This document shows, piece after piece, positions 45,266-56,945 of a DNA stretch of 64,000 nt. The stretch is from Bemisia tabaci (taxonomy: Eukaryota; Arthropoda; Insecta; Hemiptera; Aleyrodidae): positions 496,001 through 560,000 of the forward strand of contig NC_092794.1 in assembly GCF_918797505.1 (NCBI RefSeq), written 5' to 3'. Position 1 is the stretch's first letter. The number at the start of each line of letters is the position of its first letter. The translations under genes and the position numbers were made by a program. A model generated the notes under the pieces. It made no database searches. It was not told where the DNA came from and worked only from the letters and a program-made list of their open reading frames with translations.

Positions 45266-46135
45266 ATCTCGGTTCCTGCTCGATCTATCGTGGTGAATCT
45301 TGGAACCAAGGGGGGGGGGGTAGACTTTTTGGACGGTAATAAACTCGAATATCTTATCAAACCTTGAAAATTTGAAAATCCAAAATGGCGGATGTGGCCA
45401 AAAATGCCATCTCGGCACCAGCTCGATCCATCGCGGTGAATCTTGGTTGTAGGAGATATTTTTGGACGGGAAACTCAAATTCCTGGTCCGATTTCGAAAA
45501 TTTGAAATGTTTTCAAATTTTGACAATGAGCTTATTCAGTAAGTTTTGATTTTTGCATTTTTTTAAGTATTGACTACGCATGAGGCACTAGAATTTTCTC
45601 CGATATTTTTTCAATTTTAATCCTCGAAAAACAAGTTAGAGGTTGCATCTTCTGAGCTCCCATTTAACCGCGCGTCTCTGAGGAATGAAAGATCCCGAGA
45701 GTGTGGTCATTGTCGGCCACATCCACCATCTTAGATTTTCGAATTTTTGAAATTCGACCAGAAATTTGAGTTTCCCGTAAAAAAATACTTGATGGAACCA
45801 AGATTCACCACGATCGATCGATCAGGAGCCGAGATAGCATTATTGGCCAAATCCGCCATCTTGAATTTTCGAATTTTCAAGATTTGACTAGAAATTCGAG
45901 TTTCCCGCCCAAAAATACTCTCTGCTCCAATATTCACCACCATAGATCGATCAGGAGCCGAAATAGCGTTTTAGGCCATCTTGGATTTCCGACTTTTCAA
46001 AATTTGACCAGAAATTCGAGTTTCTCGTCCAAAAATACCCCGATGCCCGTAATAAGCAAGATCGATCGAACAGGAGCCGAGATAGCATTTTAGGCCACAT
46101 CCCGAATCTTGGATTTTCGAATTTTCAAAATTTCA
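45266..46135. repeat. Continuation of the CTATCTCGGC array in both orientations
   Basis: From 45266 to about 45510 the units run in + orientation. From about 45715 to 46135 at least three units run inverted (CGCCATCTTGGATTTTCGAA, GAAATTCGAGTTTCCCG, then AGGAGCCGAGATAGCATT). The switch of orientation near 45520-45715 makes an inverted array. It carries an 11-nt G run at 45310-45320. Confidence 0.75.
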
Positions 46136-46440
46136 CGATTCATGGGTGGTTTGTTGATCGATTCACGGGTTTATCGACCAATTCACGGATTTTTCGAACG
46201 ATTCACGGGGTTGTCAATAGATTCACGGATTTGTCGATCGATTCGCAGGTTTTTGATCGATTCACGGTCATTAATCGAATCGGTGCCGATCGAATCACGT
46301 CAATCGGTTCGCGTTTCAACTTTCCGATCGATTCATGACACCGGTTTTTTAATAATTTGTCGATCGAGTCTGCGTCGATTCACGCTTTCATTTTTCGATC
46401 GATTCATGTCAATCGAATCTATAATCCCTCCCGTCCAAAT
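46136..46440. repeat. Minisatellite of about 21-bp ATTCACGG...TCGATCG units
   Basis: ATTCACGGGTTTATCGACCA-type units repeat about 12 times with drift. The array abuts the inverted array directly. It is related in composition (TCGATCGATTCA) to the array at 11389-12060. Confidence 0.7.
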
Positions 46441-46674
46441 TGCATGTTAATATCTGCCACCATTCTCGAAATATTTGCAAGTCTGTAGGTATCCATATTT
46501 TTGGCACACCCTGTTTTTGGTGAAAAATCTTTCCGCAGGGACGATGCACCTCCCCCCCTTCTTCGTATGACGGGGGCAGGGGTGTTTTCTCTGTTGGGGT
46601 TAACCCTCCATTGTGTAGTGACACCGGGGTCGTCTCTCCTATGCATTCAGTGCTATAACAATCTATAGTTCCTA

Positions 46675-47178
46675 ATGGAGATGTTGCATGTGTGAGGGAT
46701 TTGCGATTTGTCTGTTGTTTCTTATGTAAAAGTTTGCGAGAAACACGATGGTGCCACTGGTTTTCTCTGAAATCATCTCCCAAGCTCGAAAAAAGCTCTA
46801 AAAGTGAGGCCGAAATGGAGGGGATATCCCGCCCTACCCTGAGAATCCACCTCTACATCAAAACGAACTCTCCATGCAAAGATAGGGAGCAAATACATTG
46901 ACAGGGCTGCCACTTCACTTGGACTCCAAAACTGAAAACACGGCAACCCTGCTAATGTATTTGCTACCTATCTTTGCAAGGAGACTTTGTTTTGATGTAG
47001 AGGTAGACTCTTAGGGTAGGGCAGGATATCCCCTCCATTTTGGCCTCACTTCGAGTGCTTTTTTTGAGCTTGGGAGTTGATTTCAGAGAAAACCAGTGGC
47101 ACCATCGTGTTTTTCGCGAACTTTTACATAAGAAACAGCAGTCAAATTGCAAATCCCTTACACATGCAACATCTCCAT
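46675..47178. mobile_element. 0.5-kb foldback element
   Basis: Arms 46675-46911 and 46942-47178 (about 237 bp each) are inverted copies, starting ATGGAGATGTTGCATGTG, around a 30-bp loop. A second tiny hairpin, ATTGCAAAATGA...TCATTTTGCAAT, follows directly (47177-47216). No coding content and no clear target duplication. Confidence 0.8.
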
Positions 47179-47216
47179 TGCAAAATGAGCTTCCCCGGAT
47201 TCTTCATTTTGCAATG

Positions 47217-47833
47217 AGGCCTTTTTTTCTAATTTTTGGCAACAGTGTGATGTTTTCGAAGAATCTGTCAACTCCGGGTGTTGCCATAAAATGAACCATC
47301 AAACTGCAACATTGACCCTTTTCAGGAAAAACGTCAATGGTTTTTGCAAAAGTTGCTCTCCTGAAAACCTACCATATTGCCTTCAGTTCCGAATTGCAAA
47401 ATGCTGTCCAATTGATAGTTTGACCTTATGTTGAAGAATATAGTCACTAGATCCGTCCTCGAGATCTCAAGATCTTATCTATGTTGTGTCCCGAACACAT
47501 CAGCTACCTTCATTTTCGGGCCGACGGTATTTGAAAAGGCAACAGTAACAGTCAACAATTGAATCAATGAGCCTCCTTGAAGCCTCCAGTCTGTGCGTGG
47601 GACGGGCACTTAAGCTTCATGATGTAGGTTGTCTCATCAAAATTTCTTGTACAACAAGGGTACATTTATTGGGGTGGGACTTATGTTTTTAAATCGACCG
47701 AACCAACTGTTGCACGGTCTTAAATGACCCTATGTGATTAAAAAACACGGTAGACAAGAATTTTGAAAGAATAAAAATTTAACCTGGCCTGCATAGAGCC
47801 TACAGACCTTTTTTACGCTTTTGATAATTCATC
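47217..47833. other. Spacer before a degenerate tandem array
   Basis: AT-rich sequence. The last 190 bp may be a further, strongly drifted unit of the array that starts at 47834. Confidence 0.4.
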
Positions 47834-48420
47834 GGACACCCTACAATGACAATGAAAGTAAGTTCATACCGTCTGTGAGGAATAAAAAATTTTACTTGGT
47901 TCCCTTGTCTTACATTCTTCGTCCTGCGATGCCCGAAATGACAGCAGAAACGTCAAAAATACCTTAACTTAGCCAGCCGTTTTTTTGTTTTCAAATTTTG
48001 TTGAACACCTTGTAGTGGCAGTTGAGGTCCGAGTACAGTAAGGGCATACCCTCTGTAAGAGATAAAAGATTCTACTTGGTTCCTATGTCTTACATTCCTC
48101 GTTGTGTGGCGCCCGTAATCACATGGACAATGTCAAAAATACCTCAACAATGACATTGACAAAATTTGTAAGAAGCAATGTTCATTTTCGCCCTCAAAAA
48201 TTTAATAGACACCCTGTTATGACAGTGAAGGTCGAAAAGCTTTACTGAAAGGAGATTCATGCCATCTTCATGAAATAGAAAATACTTCGTTCCTCTGTCT
48301 TACATTCCTCGTTGTGCGGTGCCCGCAATCACATCGAAAACGTCGAAAATACATCGATTCGTCTAATTTATTTTCTGAGTATTTTTTGCAGACACGCTGT
48401 ACTGACAGCAAAGGTCCGAA
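47834..48420. repeat. Degenerate tandem array, three full units and a fourth start
   Basis: GACACCCTGTTATGACAGTG-like starts lie near 47834, 48003, 48208 and 48391 (spacing 169, 205 and 183 bp). They are followed in each unit by a TTGGTTCC...TGTCTTACATTCCTCG block, a G(T/C)G(G/A)(T/C)GCCCG(T/C)AATCACA block and CGTCAAAAATACCT. It is non-coding. Confidence 0.7.
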
Positions 48421-50732
48421 ATTATGTAAGAATTCTTACGTAATTTTGGTCGAGTTAACTGACCCGAGTGGAGCATAGATTACAAAGAAGGCAGTAGACT
48501 TTCAGGAATGGTTAACCAAGATTCATAACAAACAAGGATGACATGGCCAACCAAGATCTTTCAAGGTCATTGATAACGCTGATCTATTTAAGAGATTACC
48601 GTGGCTCTTCTTAGGGCGACGCTATTTATTATTTTATGCTATCGAGCAAACGGGACGCTTCTTCCAAACATTCACACTAAGATTTCATGAGCAACAAGAG
48701 ATCATAAGATTATTTGCTGTATCTGGTAATACATTTTATTCGTCAGGCTTTTTTCATTTTTACACGAAAAATATTACACTTGATAAGAATAGATCAAATT
48801 ATCAAAACATATATACAACAATCCAAAAAGAGAAACTCAGGTTATGATTACAACTAAGATTAATAACTAGACATTGAGATGAGCGAAAGTGAGTAAAGGC
48901 TAACAGCTTAGAAAACGAAAATTAAGGATACAAATCATTGTTTGGAATTTTAATTTGATTACTAAAGAAAGGCATCGTTTGATTTTCATGTATAATGGCA
49001 GTCAGTATGGAAACTCTCTTCCTGTTAAAAGAAAAAATCATTATTTTCACAATCCATTTACTTATTAAAGCAAACCAGTGAATAAATAATTAGATGAATA
49101 AGAAATAAAACAACAAGAAAACACTAACTGGGTCTCACCAGGATACCAAGCTTAGGTAGAAGGAACATTTAAAGATCAAAGGACAGGAGTGCTCCAATAA
49201 ACCTAGAAAACTCAACTAGCTTATACGAGGGACACTTACTTCAAGTGTAGATAACAAGCTCTTGCTTTATAAACAAATCATTAGACCAACAGGGGCATAC
49301 GCTCTCAGATCTAAAAGTGTGCTGCTCTATCAAACGCTACTATTCTTCAACGGTTTCAAAACAGGCTTCTTGAACAAATCATAAGCGCGCACTGGTTCGA
49401 GCTAGCGCAATTTGGATATCCACAGACAACTGGGTATAAAAACGGTAGCGCAGTATATTGGTAAAGTTTCCACAAACTATGAGCACTGCCTACATAACAT
49501 CCAAACATAGAGGCCATTCAACTACTTGACAACTCATCTGAGTTGCGCTGCCTCAACTATACCAAGTCCTGGGGGCTGGTCACCCCCACAGGTCTGATCC
49601 CTCTCTTGAGGTTTTCTTTCTGCTTTCTCATGCAAATAAGTTACAATCTACTCTGTTCCTTGTATTTTTCACTTTATTTTATATTTTATAATAATGCTAC
49701 TGTTTCTGTGATTCGAAAAAATTTACAACAAATAATAGAAAAGGAGAAAAAGAAACGTAACACTGATAAAGTGACAAGTAGACAATAATCATTTACTACC
49801 TATGGATCAGATCAAAACTTCATAGAGTATGTCACAGGATATAAAAAAATAATCAGCAACTGGGGTAGTCAGTCGACAGTTATACCAAGTGTGAGCCAAC
49901 CGGCATTTCTTAACACGGTGGCTTATGGAGAAATCAACGACTGCTTGTGTTTTTTCCATTTTTTTTTTTATTCCATCTATATTAATTTGTGCAAATTTTG
50001 CTTTAAATGGATATTCAAAGCCATAATGAATCCATTAGTGTATGTTACTCTTGGATAACATTCATATATGGGCACAATTTCAGACTTTTTACCGGCCTAC
50101 TAAGCTGGTTCAATATGTGTGGACCTGTTTCTGTAGCGGAGCCGAGTCGGGGGTGGGGTGCGCTGAACGCGAGTCTCTGCGCATGCGTCATTGCTAGTCG
50201 TCGCACTCTAGTCTCCGGAGTACTGGACAAAACAGCCTCCAAAAGTGGCTTCATCGGCGATCCAGTACATTGCGACTCTATTGTACTCTATGCATTAGAC
50301 ATAGGTGCAAGTGGGTCGAAAAAAGTAAACCAAAGTCAGAATCCTTTGTTGGTAGTACAGATATTCTTTTACGGTAAAATTGACGAATACTGATCAAACT
50401 TCCATCAACAAATTTCAATTTTTGGAGGTTCCGAATTTTTTGGTCTCCTATGGTTTCACTGTTTTCTCGTTAATTCTACCATGTAATTTCTCATGAACGG
50501 AACAACTGGGTGGCGTCCAAAGATAATGCTTCAATTGAACGTAAAAAAAGGATTCTCCTCCAAATGAAACCCAATTGGATCACTTCTTGCGTTGTGCAGT
50601 TGCTTAACCCAAAAACGCATCGTGATACACAGTTTCCAACTACCGACGTGATTTTGATTTTACAAAGACCGTTGGGCCCACCTGATTCAGAAACCGTCGA
50701 TAGCCACCCGTGTTCCCCTCGTTTCCCTCCTC
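48421..50732. other. Intergenic spacer with a small CpG-rich patch
   Basis: This 2.3-kb stretch is mostly AT-rich. A GC-rich patch at about 50125-50265 contains TGCGCATGCG, which resembles an NRF-1-type promoter site. Whether it is a promoter, or part of an old repeat, cannot be decided. Open frames here (up to 128 codons) have no recognisable content. Confidence 0.4.
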
Positions 50733-50756
50733 TCGGCCGCCATTTCGGAAAATGGC
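50733..50756. repeat. Perfect 10-bp-stem hairpin
   Basis: GCCGCCATTT and AAATGGCGGC flank a CGGA loop. It sits about 50 bp before a 40-nt A run (50804-50843). The combination could be the end of an old retroposed repeat, but no body is recognised. Confidence 0.6.
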
Positions 50757-50799
50757 GGCAAAAATGGGTTTTCTCAGAAGATCTTCAAAGCAATGGCAG

Positions 50800-50803
<4 letters not shown>

Positions 50804-50843
<40 letters not shown>
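50804..50843. repeat. Poly(A) run of 40
   Basis: The longest A homopolymer in the window. The 154-codon frame across it (50510-50974) is open mainly because the run encodes poly-Lys. Confidence 0.9.
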
Positions 50844-50845
<2 letters not shown>

Positions 50846-50961
50846 ATCTCGGTAAATAAATTCTCTACGTGTAAAAACCATAAAAATGGAGAGTTCATTA
50901 CTCAAAATGAAGAGAAAATTCCACCCACTTGTTCTCAAACAGATAACCAATGCGCTGGGGC

Positions 50962-52090
50962 AATTCGATGGTGAAAGTGCAGAAGTGCGTGACTCGGAAA
51001 ACACGATTGTTCAGGAGAGTAAAAAAATCTGTCTACATTCCTCCTTTGTGTAAATAGAAGGGTAATAATTCTCGAGGATAGCAAGAATAAGATGCTTTTT
51101 CAGACTTCATCAGAATTTTGAATAATTCCTCGAAGTGTTAGAAAGTACAGCAGAAATGCTGAGATTCGCGCTTTCGGCACTATGAATTGACACTTTAACA
51201 CGAGATGCGCATTTTTGCGATCAGTGTTTTAATCCTGTTGTTGGCGGATTTTGGTCATTTAAAGACTGAAAAAAGAATTTCACACTTAAAATTCCTTATC
51301 AGAAGCCTTAGTTTGATCTCATACGGCAGGATCAGGCATTGTATGATTGGAAAATGACATTTGATCACGAGAAACGCATTGCTGCACTTAAGCCCGAGAT
51401 AAGCGAAAAAAGTTCTACGGTTTTAGGCAAAGTTGTTGTAACAGTTAGATATGCAGTTAGGGCGGGGTAATCTGGACCTGTAAGGGGGAACATGCGCCTG
51501 GTGGGTAGGCAGCGTCTTTTACGTAGAGGCGAACTCTTATGCCGCATATTCTTAGGTATTTCTCATGGGAGAGTTCGCCTCTACGTAAAACACGCTGCAT
51601 ACCCACCAGGCGCATGTATCCCCTAACAGGTCCAGATACCCCGCCCTAAGTAGGCCCGTACCGCATATCGACGGTGTAAGTCGGCAATCAGGTAACTCGT
51701 TTGCGGTGTCTGAAAATCCCCGCCTCTATGTTATTTTTTTTAAAGAAGAACAAATTGACATCATTCCTTGAAGTTTTTGCAGAATTTTCTTCGCACAGAG
51801 AAGAAAAATCACGGCAGTTTTAAAGAATTGCCGTTGAGTAGTTTTCCGTTTAAAAAATAAGGTACCTATGACAGGAAGTCTGCGACGTCGCGAACCGAGT
51901 TATGTGATTGCCGACTTACACCGTCGATATCTATCTGTTACAATATCCTTGGTTTTAGGTGACTTCCCGATTTTTTTCAATTATAATCTCTTGCTGGCAG
52001 ATAGATGACATCTTCAACAACACGTTCATGCAGCTAACTCAAGACTGTCAAAAATCGAGTTACGCACTTCTGCTCTTTCACCATCAAATT
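50962..52090. mobile_element. 1.1-kb inverted-repeat element with nested hairpins
   Basis: The outer ends GATGGTGAAAGTGCAGAAGT and ACTTCTGCTCTTTCACCATC are mirrored over about 35 bp. Inside, 51457-51538 and 51570-51649 form a GC-rich hairpin (GTAGAGGCGAACTCT...), and 51660-51700 pairs with 51892-51940 (GACGGTGTAAGTCGGCAATC). No coding content was found. Confidence 0.65.
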
Positions 52091-52330
52091 AGTAGGTACT
52101 AAAAATAAGAATTTAGAAAACATTCTAGCGCACCTGGAAAACAATTCAATACATAATTAAAGATAGTTATTAGGTACATTGAAAAGTTCAAGTCTCATTA
52201 GCAACTGGTCTGAAAAATATCAAAACAAAAGAGCAGGAATTTACTCAAAATCGGCAATTTCCAACCTTAGCCTGATCCTCGAAACATTTTCAGAGTTGAT
52301 ACCACTTACCGTGTCAATAACAATTACGAG

Positions 52331-53116
52331 TTTTGAAATCTGAAAAGGAGGGGGGGGGGAGGTCAAAGTTAAAACTTTAAATCGACATATCTCGTTAATG
52401 GTTTGTCATAGAGATATGATCTTGGTCGTAAAATTTAAAGGAAACCATCAGCCTCAGCTGATAACGAAATATGTCCATTTTAAAATTTTAATCCACTGTT
52501 GCCGAGTGCCTGGAACTTAAATTTTCAATTGTAACATTAAAGAGGTCGCATGAAAAATGACAAAACTAAATTTTTAGAAAGTACCCTGTTAAAGCTGTCG
52601 GTTTAAGGGCATGGATGATCTTGGAATTTGAAAAATACAAGGTGCCCGCTCAGCACAACAACTTTGAAAAATCATGGCTGCACTCCAAATTATGTTCCTA
52701 ATATGAACTTAGGCTTGAATTGAAGCTTTGACAGTCAATTTCACATAAATGTAGTTTTATTATTTTTCAAGCAATCTCTTCAACGCCACAGCTCAAAATG
52801 TAAACAATTGAAAATTTGAGCTACAGCAATGTGGCAAAGGTGGATTAAAATTTAAAAGTAGACCTACTTCGTTGATAACAGCTGAAGCTAATGGTTTTTT
52901 CTACATTTTAAAACTAAGATCATCTCCCAACGACAAAAACGTTCATGAAATATACCGATTTGTAGACTCCCCTTCAGTAATAAGTTATAGAAAATGTGTG
53001 TATTTCTGTACAATCTAAAAGTTCACAATAAAATTTTAAAAATGATACGACTCTGATTTAAAGTTTTAACACTGACCCCCCTCACCTTCTTTTTCTAATT
53101 ATCTGATTTCGAAAAT
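52331..53116. mobile_element. Diverged foldback related to 20272-21920
   Basis: The left half (GAAATCTGAAAAGGAGGG, AACTTTAAATCGACATATC, GATATGATCTTGG) mirrors the right half (CTAAGATCATCTCC, TTTAAAGTTTTAACACTGAC, CCTTCTTTTTC) with many differences. The same blocks appear in the arms of the 20272-21920 palindrome (ACTTTAAAGTAGC, GATGATCTTGG), so this is an older copy of that family. Confidence 0.65.
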
Positions 53117-53545
53117 AGTCATTGTTCCAGACTGCAAAAGTGATTCTCTTATCGACCCTGATGTTATTTTGAAGAGTCGGTTGAGGTTGAAAATGGACAA
53201 TTTTGGGTAATGTCCTTTCTATGCTTCACAGTTTTAAATGCATTAGAGTATAACAAAATTCAGTATTAGAGGTACCAGACCTGCCAAGAAAGATATTAAA
53301 ATATATTTACAACACTACTTGAGCTAAATTCTTTCTTTTAAGGAGAAGAAGAGGAAAATTAGGTACTATTTGCCTACCAAATCAGGGTTACAATTTACTT
53401 TTGGTGAGTTATTATGGTCCGCATCCTGAAAAGTTGTAAGGGAAGAGTTGAGTCAGGGGAACAGTTTGTTCTTTTGCTGGAGGGCCTATTTTATTTAACA
53501 GGAGAGTCCGTATAACCTTGTTGTCATTTGGTCAATTTTTGTTTA
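53117..53545. other. Intergenic spacer
   Basis: AT-rich sequence. I see nothing in it. Confidence 0.5.
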
Positions 53546-53612
53546 TAAATGGCATTCTTTTTATTTTTAAATGGTGTTCTTTTTGTTTTTAAATGACATT
53601 CTTTTTGTTTCT
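53546..53612. repeat. Three 23-bp tandem units
   Basis: AAATGGCATTCTTTTT-type units with TTTTAAATG spacers are repeated three times with single-base differences. Confidence 0.75.
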
Positions 53613-53713
53613 TCATTCTATCATCTTCTGTATATAAAATCTCAAGTGTCCCATTAAATAAAATCAGCCCTTAAGCGTTGATTGGCTACGAAGAGCCTGG
53701 GTCATTAGAATAA

Positions 53714-54358
53714 GACAATGTGCCTGCGTTACAACAGCAGTCCAAGCCAGTTACTGACTCTGCTCTTCACCCACCACTTATATGGTTTGGACTACACAAC
53801 AATGTGTACATCAGTTTGAAGGTTAATTTGAGCAATATCAACGTTTTGATCACCTATCATGTTTCATGTTATGACAGCAATGAAAAGCAACATTACAGTG
53901 CGCAGTGAAGTTTAGACAAGATTTGATAGAATTATGTTGGTAAAATTCAAGAGTTGCCAACCAGTGAAGAGGACGTACGATATTCTGAAAGTGATGGGCA
54001 AGTCAAGATAGCTCTTTTACAAACAATTGCTGCTACCTACTATGGGGATGTTGCACTCGGGAGGGATTTGGTGACTCATGGGTGCTCCTCTATAATTTTT
54101 CACGAGAAAACTGTTGGTGTGGTTAAAAACACTCCAAGTCCGATATTAAAGCTGCAAAAGCTAAATGAAGTTCAAAGTTCGAACGGAGGCCTCTCATTGG
54201 TCGGCTACATCACAACTTGTATACTATTTCTTGCGTTTTTGATACACCTATGTTTCCCCAGAAGGAATCTGAAGCCATTCTTTAAACACGATTTTAAGTC
54301 TATTTGTACCTTATTTTACCAAATTTTCTTGCAATTATCAGTTCCTCATATCCTCTAA
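53714..54358 (+). pseudogene. Broken reading frame of a possible single-pass membrane protein
   Basis: One frame holds 53714-54358 (about 214 codons) with stops only at 53906 (TGA) and at 53924-53929 (TGA TAG). The first part includes HPPLIWFGLHNNVYISLKVN and LITYHVSCYDSNEKQ. The second includes LPTSEEDVRYSE, QVKIALLQTIAATYYGDVAL, HEKTVGVV and ILKLQKL, then a hydrophobic segment SLVGYITTCILFLAFLIHL followed by Pro-Arg-Arg, which looks like a C-terminal membrane anchor. The composition is protein-like and the same frame is kept across the stops, so it may be a decayed or retroposed gene. The family was not recognised and chance openness cannot be excluded. Confidence 0.35.
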
Positions 54359-54502
54359 TTTACAACGGCATCAACGGATGTTTTAAAATCGCATCAGATT
54401 AAAACTTCATACATCTAAGGAAGTCCCAAAAGAGAGATTATGTGCCCCTTCAAGGGTTTTCACTGGTCAAATCAATTCTATTTATCGGTTTTTGTTTAAA
54501 TA

Positions 54503-55441
54503 CAGGGTGGCCCAGACCTACCGTACCAGGCATTTTTTTTCGGTTAACTTGGGTCGCAAGAAGTCCAGGATCGCGGGGATGAATCGGGAATCGACCCCAA
54601 GGAATCCGAATTTCATGGTCCCAGAGCCCCCCTGGCGGCCCTTGGGGGGTAAAAGGGGGGTCCGTACTTCAAAAGTCAGGGTTTTTGTCAAAATTTTGAA
54701 ATTATTTCATCAAAGTCAGAACGTACGGAAAATTTTAACTTAAATAGACACCAAGAAATCCAAAATCCGCCCATCCGAGTCCAAAATACCGACCCCTAAA
54801 GGTGGGGAACACAGCCCCCTTTCAAAAAAATTCAAGTTCGTCAAATTGACGTGGAGACTCGGAAAAAATGTTTATTCATAGGTAATCGACCCCGAGGAAT
54901 CCAAATTTGAGGGTCCCGTTGTCCTCAGAGACTTCTTTGATGGGGCACAGGGGGACTCTAAACTTTTAAATTTAACCGGTTTGGAGGTTACCCTTGTGCC
55001 CTGTCAGAAAAGTCTCTGAGGACAACGTTACCCTCAAACTTGGATTCCTCGGGGTCGATTACCTATGGATACACATTTTTTCCGAGTCTCTATACGTCAA
55101 TTTGACGAACTTGAATTTTTTTGAAAGGGGGCTGTGTTCCCCACCTTTAGGGGTCGGTATTTTGGACACGGATGGGCGGATTTTGGATTTCTTGGTGTCT
55201 ATTTAAGTTAAAATTTTCCGTACGTTCTGACTTGATGAAATAATTTCAAAATTTTGACAAAAATCCTGACTTTTGAAGTACGGACCCCCCTTTTACCCCC
55301 CAAGGGCCGCCAGGGGGGCTCTGGGACCATGAAATTTGGATTCCTTGGGGTCGATTCCCAATTCATCCCCGCGATCCTGGCCTACGTGCGACCCAAATTA
55401 ACCGAAAAAAATGCCTGGTACGGTAGGTCTGGGCCACCCTG
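54503..55441. mobile_element. CAGGGTG foldback element, 939 bp
   Basis: It begins CAGGGTGGCCCAGACC and ends GGTCTGGGCCACCCTG, with TA on both sides. The arms (about 0.44 kb each) are near-identical around a centre at about 54970. It shares GGGGTCGATT, TTTCATGGTCCC and GGGGGTAAAAG blocks with 19241-19586 and 10228-10415. Several 60-100-codon frames are mirrored and not genes. Confidence 0.8.
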
Positions 55442-56484
55442 TATATCAACGCAGGTATTAGATATTTTGGGTAGAAGCAAGTTTGTATCCATTATTTGGC
55501 TCCTAATGATTACCTATTGTATCAGTATTTCAGTATATATGATGTATGATTGAGGTATTCCTGATCATCCGTATCCTGCTCACTGCTACAGCTACCTGTC
55601 ATTGGAAGTTTTAGAAATATGATGGGAACTGACTCAATTAATTGCCTTCGATATCATAACGATATAGTTTTTGAATACACTCTTTGCATCCTTAGTCTTA
55701 TGTAATTATCAAAATACCATAAATTCATCCCAACAGGCTTTGGATTAAAGGGAGAGGGTAACTCCTGGACGAGACGGGTGATCAAGTGCCAACAGTTTTT
55801 AGCTGGTGCATAGTTGGTGGAGAATCTTACCCAATATAAAAATTTATCGTCTTTACTACTAATTTACTTTCCAGCCGACAGATTTAAACAGGTAAAAATG
55901 TTCTAATGAGATTATAGTGATCCCTCAACTAGCGCAGCTGAGCGATACACATTTCATACAAAAAAAAATAGAACCTCAGCATCCAATATCCAACCAATTA
56001 AATGCAAAAAGCTACTTATACCATGCTACGGCAGCTAGTTTCTAGTACTTAGAGAACCAAAAGTACATTAGATGAGTCATTCGGGAAATGGGACATATAC
56101 ACGTCCCGGATAGGATTGTAAATATAACCTCACTTTCGTGACACGCTTTGATGTATCCCAAATAATTAAATAATCTGATGCGGTTCGTAAGTTTCTGAGG
56201 ATGTTCTTATCACCTTGAGAATGTAAAGAGCTTACTATCACAAGAAAATTTGATGAATACGGCCTTCAACAGTCTGAGAATTCCATTTGAAAATAGACTT
56301 CAGTTAGATCCATCATACTCTGGAGGACGATGGAGCCAATACAAGCCAATGTAAATGACATTGCGTGACGTAAATAGCCCCAAATTTCCAAAAGGAATGA
56401 TTTCTGGCTCATCCTCAGATGAGAGGAAGAGGATTCTTCAGAGGAGCTGCTGAAATCAAATAACTGAAGGAGCATATAGGGTTC
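55442..56484. other. Intergenic spacer
   Basis: No repeat was recognised. On the - strand 56475-56266 is open and contains a Ser/Glu-rich patch and a hydrophobic stretch (AMSFTLACIGSIVLQ), but it has no splice or family support. Confidence 0.45.
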
Positions 56485-56945
56485 ACTTCATGGCAAATAA
56501 ATGAGGGGCTTGAAGGACAAAGAGCACAAATGCAATTTTTGAAAAATCGAGGCTTAATAATTTCGAGTAAAACTAGTCTGAATGCATATTCTGCGAAAAA
56601 TTCGCTCCCAAGTTCAGATTTTTAAAATTTTGGAAACTACCCGGGAAGTTAGACTGCCCCTTAGAATTTTCTTATTTAAGCAATAAACGAGATTTGAGGG
56701 ACTTGGAGGACAAGATGCATATGTATAGTTTTTGAAAAATAAAGATAGGTATTAAAGGTTTTTAAGTAAAAATATTCTTACTGCATATTCTGAGAAAAAT
56801 CGCTCTTTAATTCCAATTATTAAGTATCAAAAAGTCAGTTTGAACTTTCTTTCCACCATAAGGATCCATGTAATTTCGAAACTGTAAACATATTTTCTCG
56901 AAATAGCAAATACAGCACTTGTGTGCCTCGTCCTCCAAGCCCCTC
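56485..56945. mobile_element. Composite GGGGCTTGGAGGAC element: two left ends and one right end
   Basis: GAGGGGCTTGAAGGACAAAG at 56502 and GAGGGACTTGGAGGACAAGA at 56697 start two direct copies about 195 bp apart, each running to a GAATGCATATTCTGCGAAAAA-like block. One inverted end (CCTCGTCCTCCAAGCCCCTC) closes the unit at 56945. This looks like a nested or tandemly duplicated copy of the family at 35604-35862. Confidence 0.65.

Noticed and set aside
50007..50393. 128-codon open frame over a CpG-rich patch
   Set aside because: No domain, no mirrored or homologous copy and no splice context; the patch may be promoter-like or an old repeat.
50510..50974. 154-codon open frame
   Set aside because: It crosses a 40-nt A run that encodes poly-Lys, and the flanks show no protein features.
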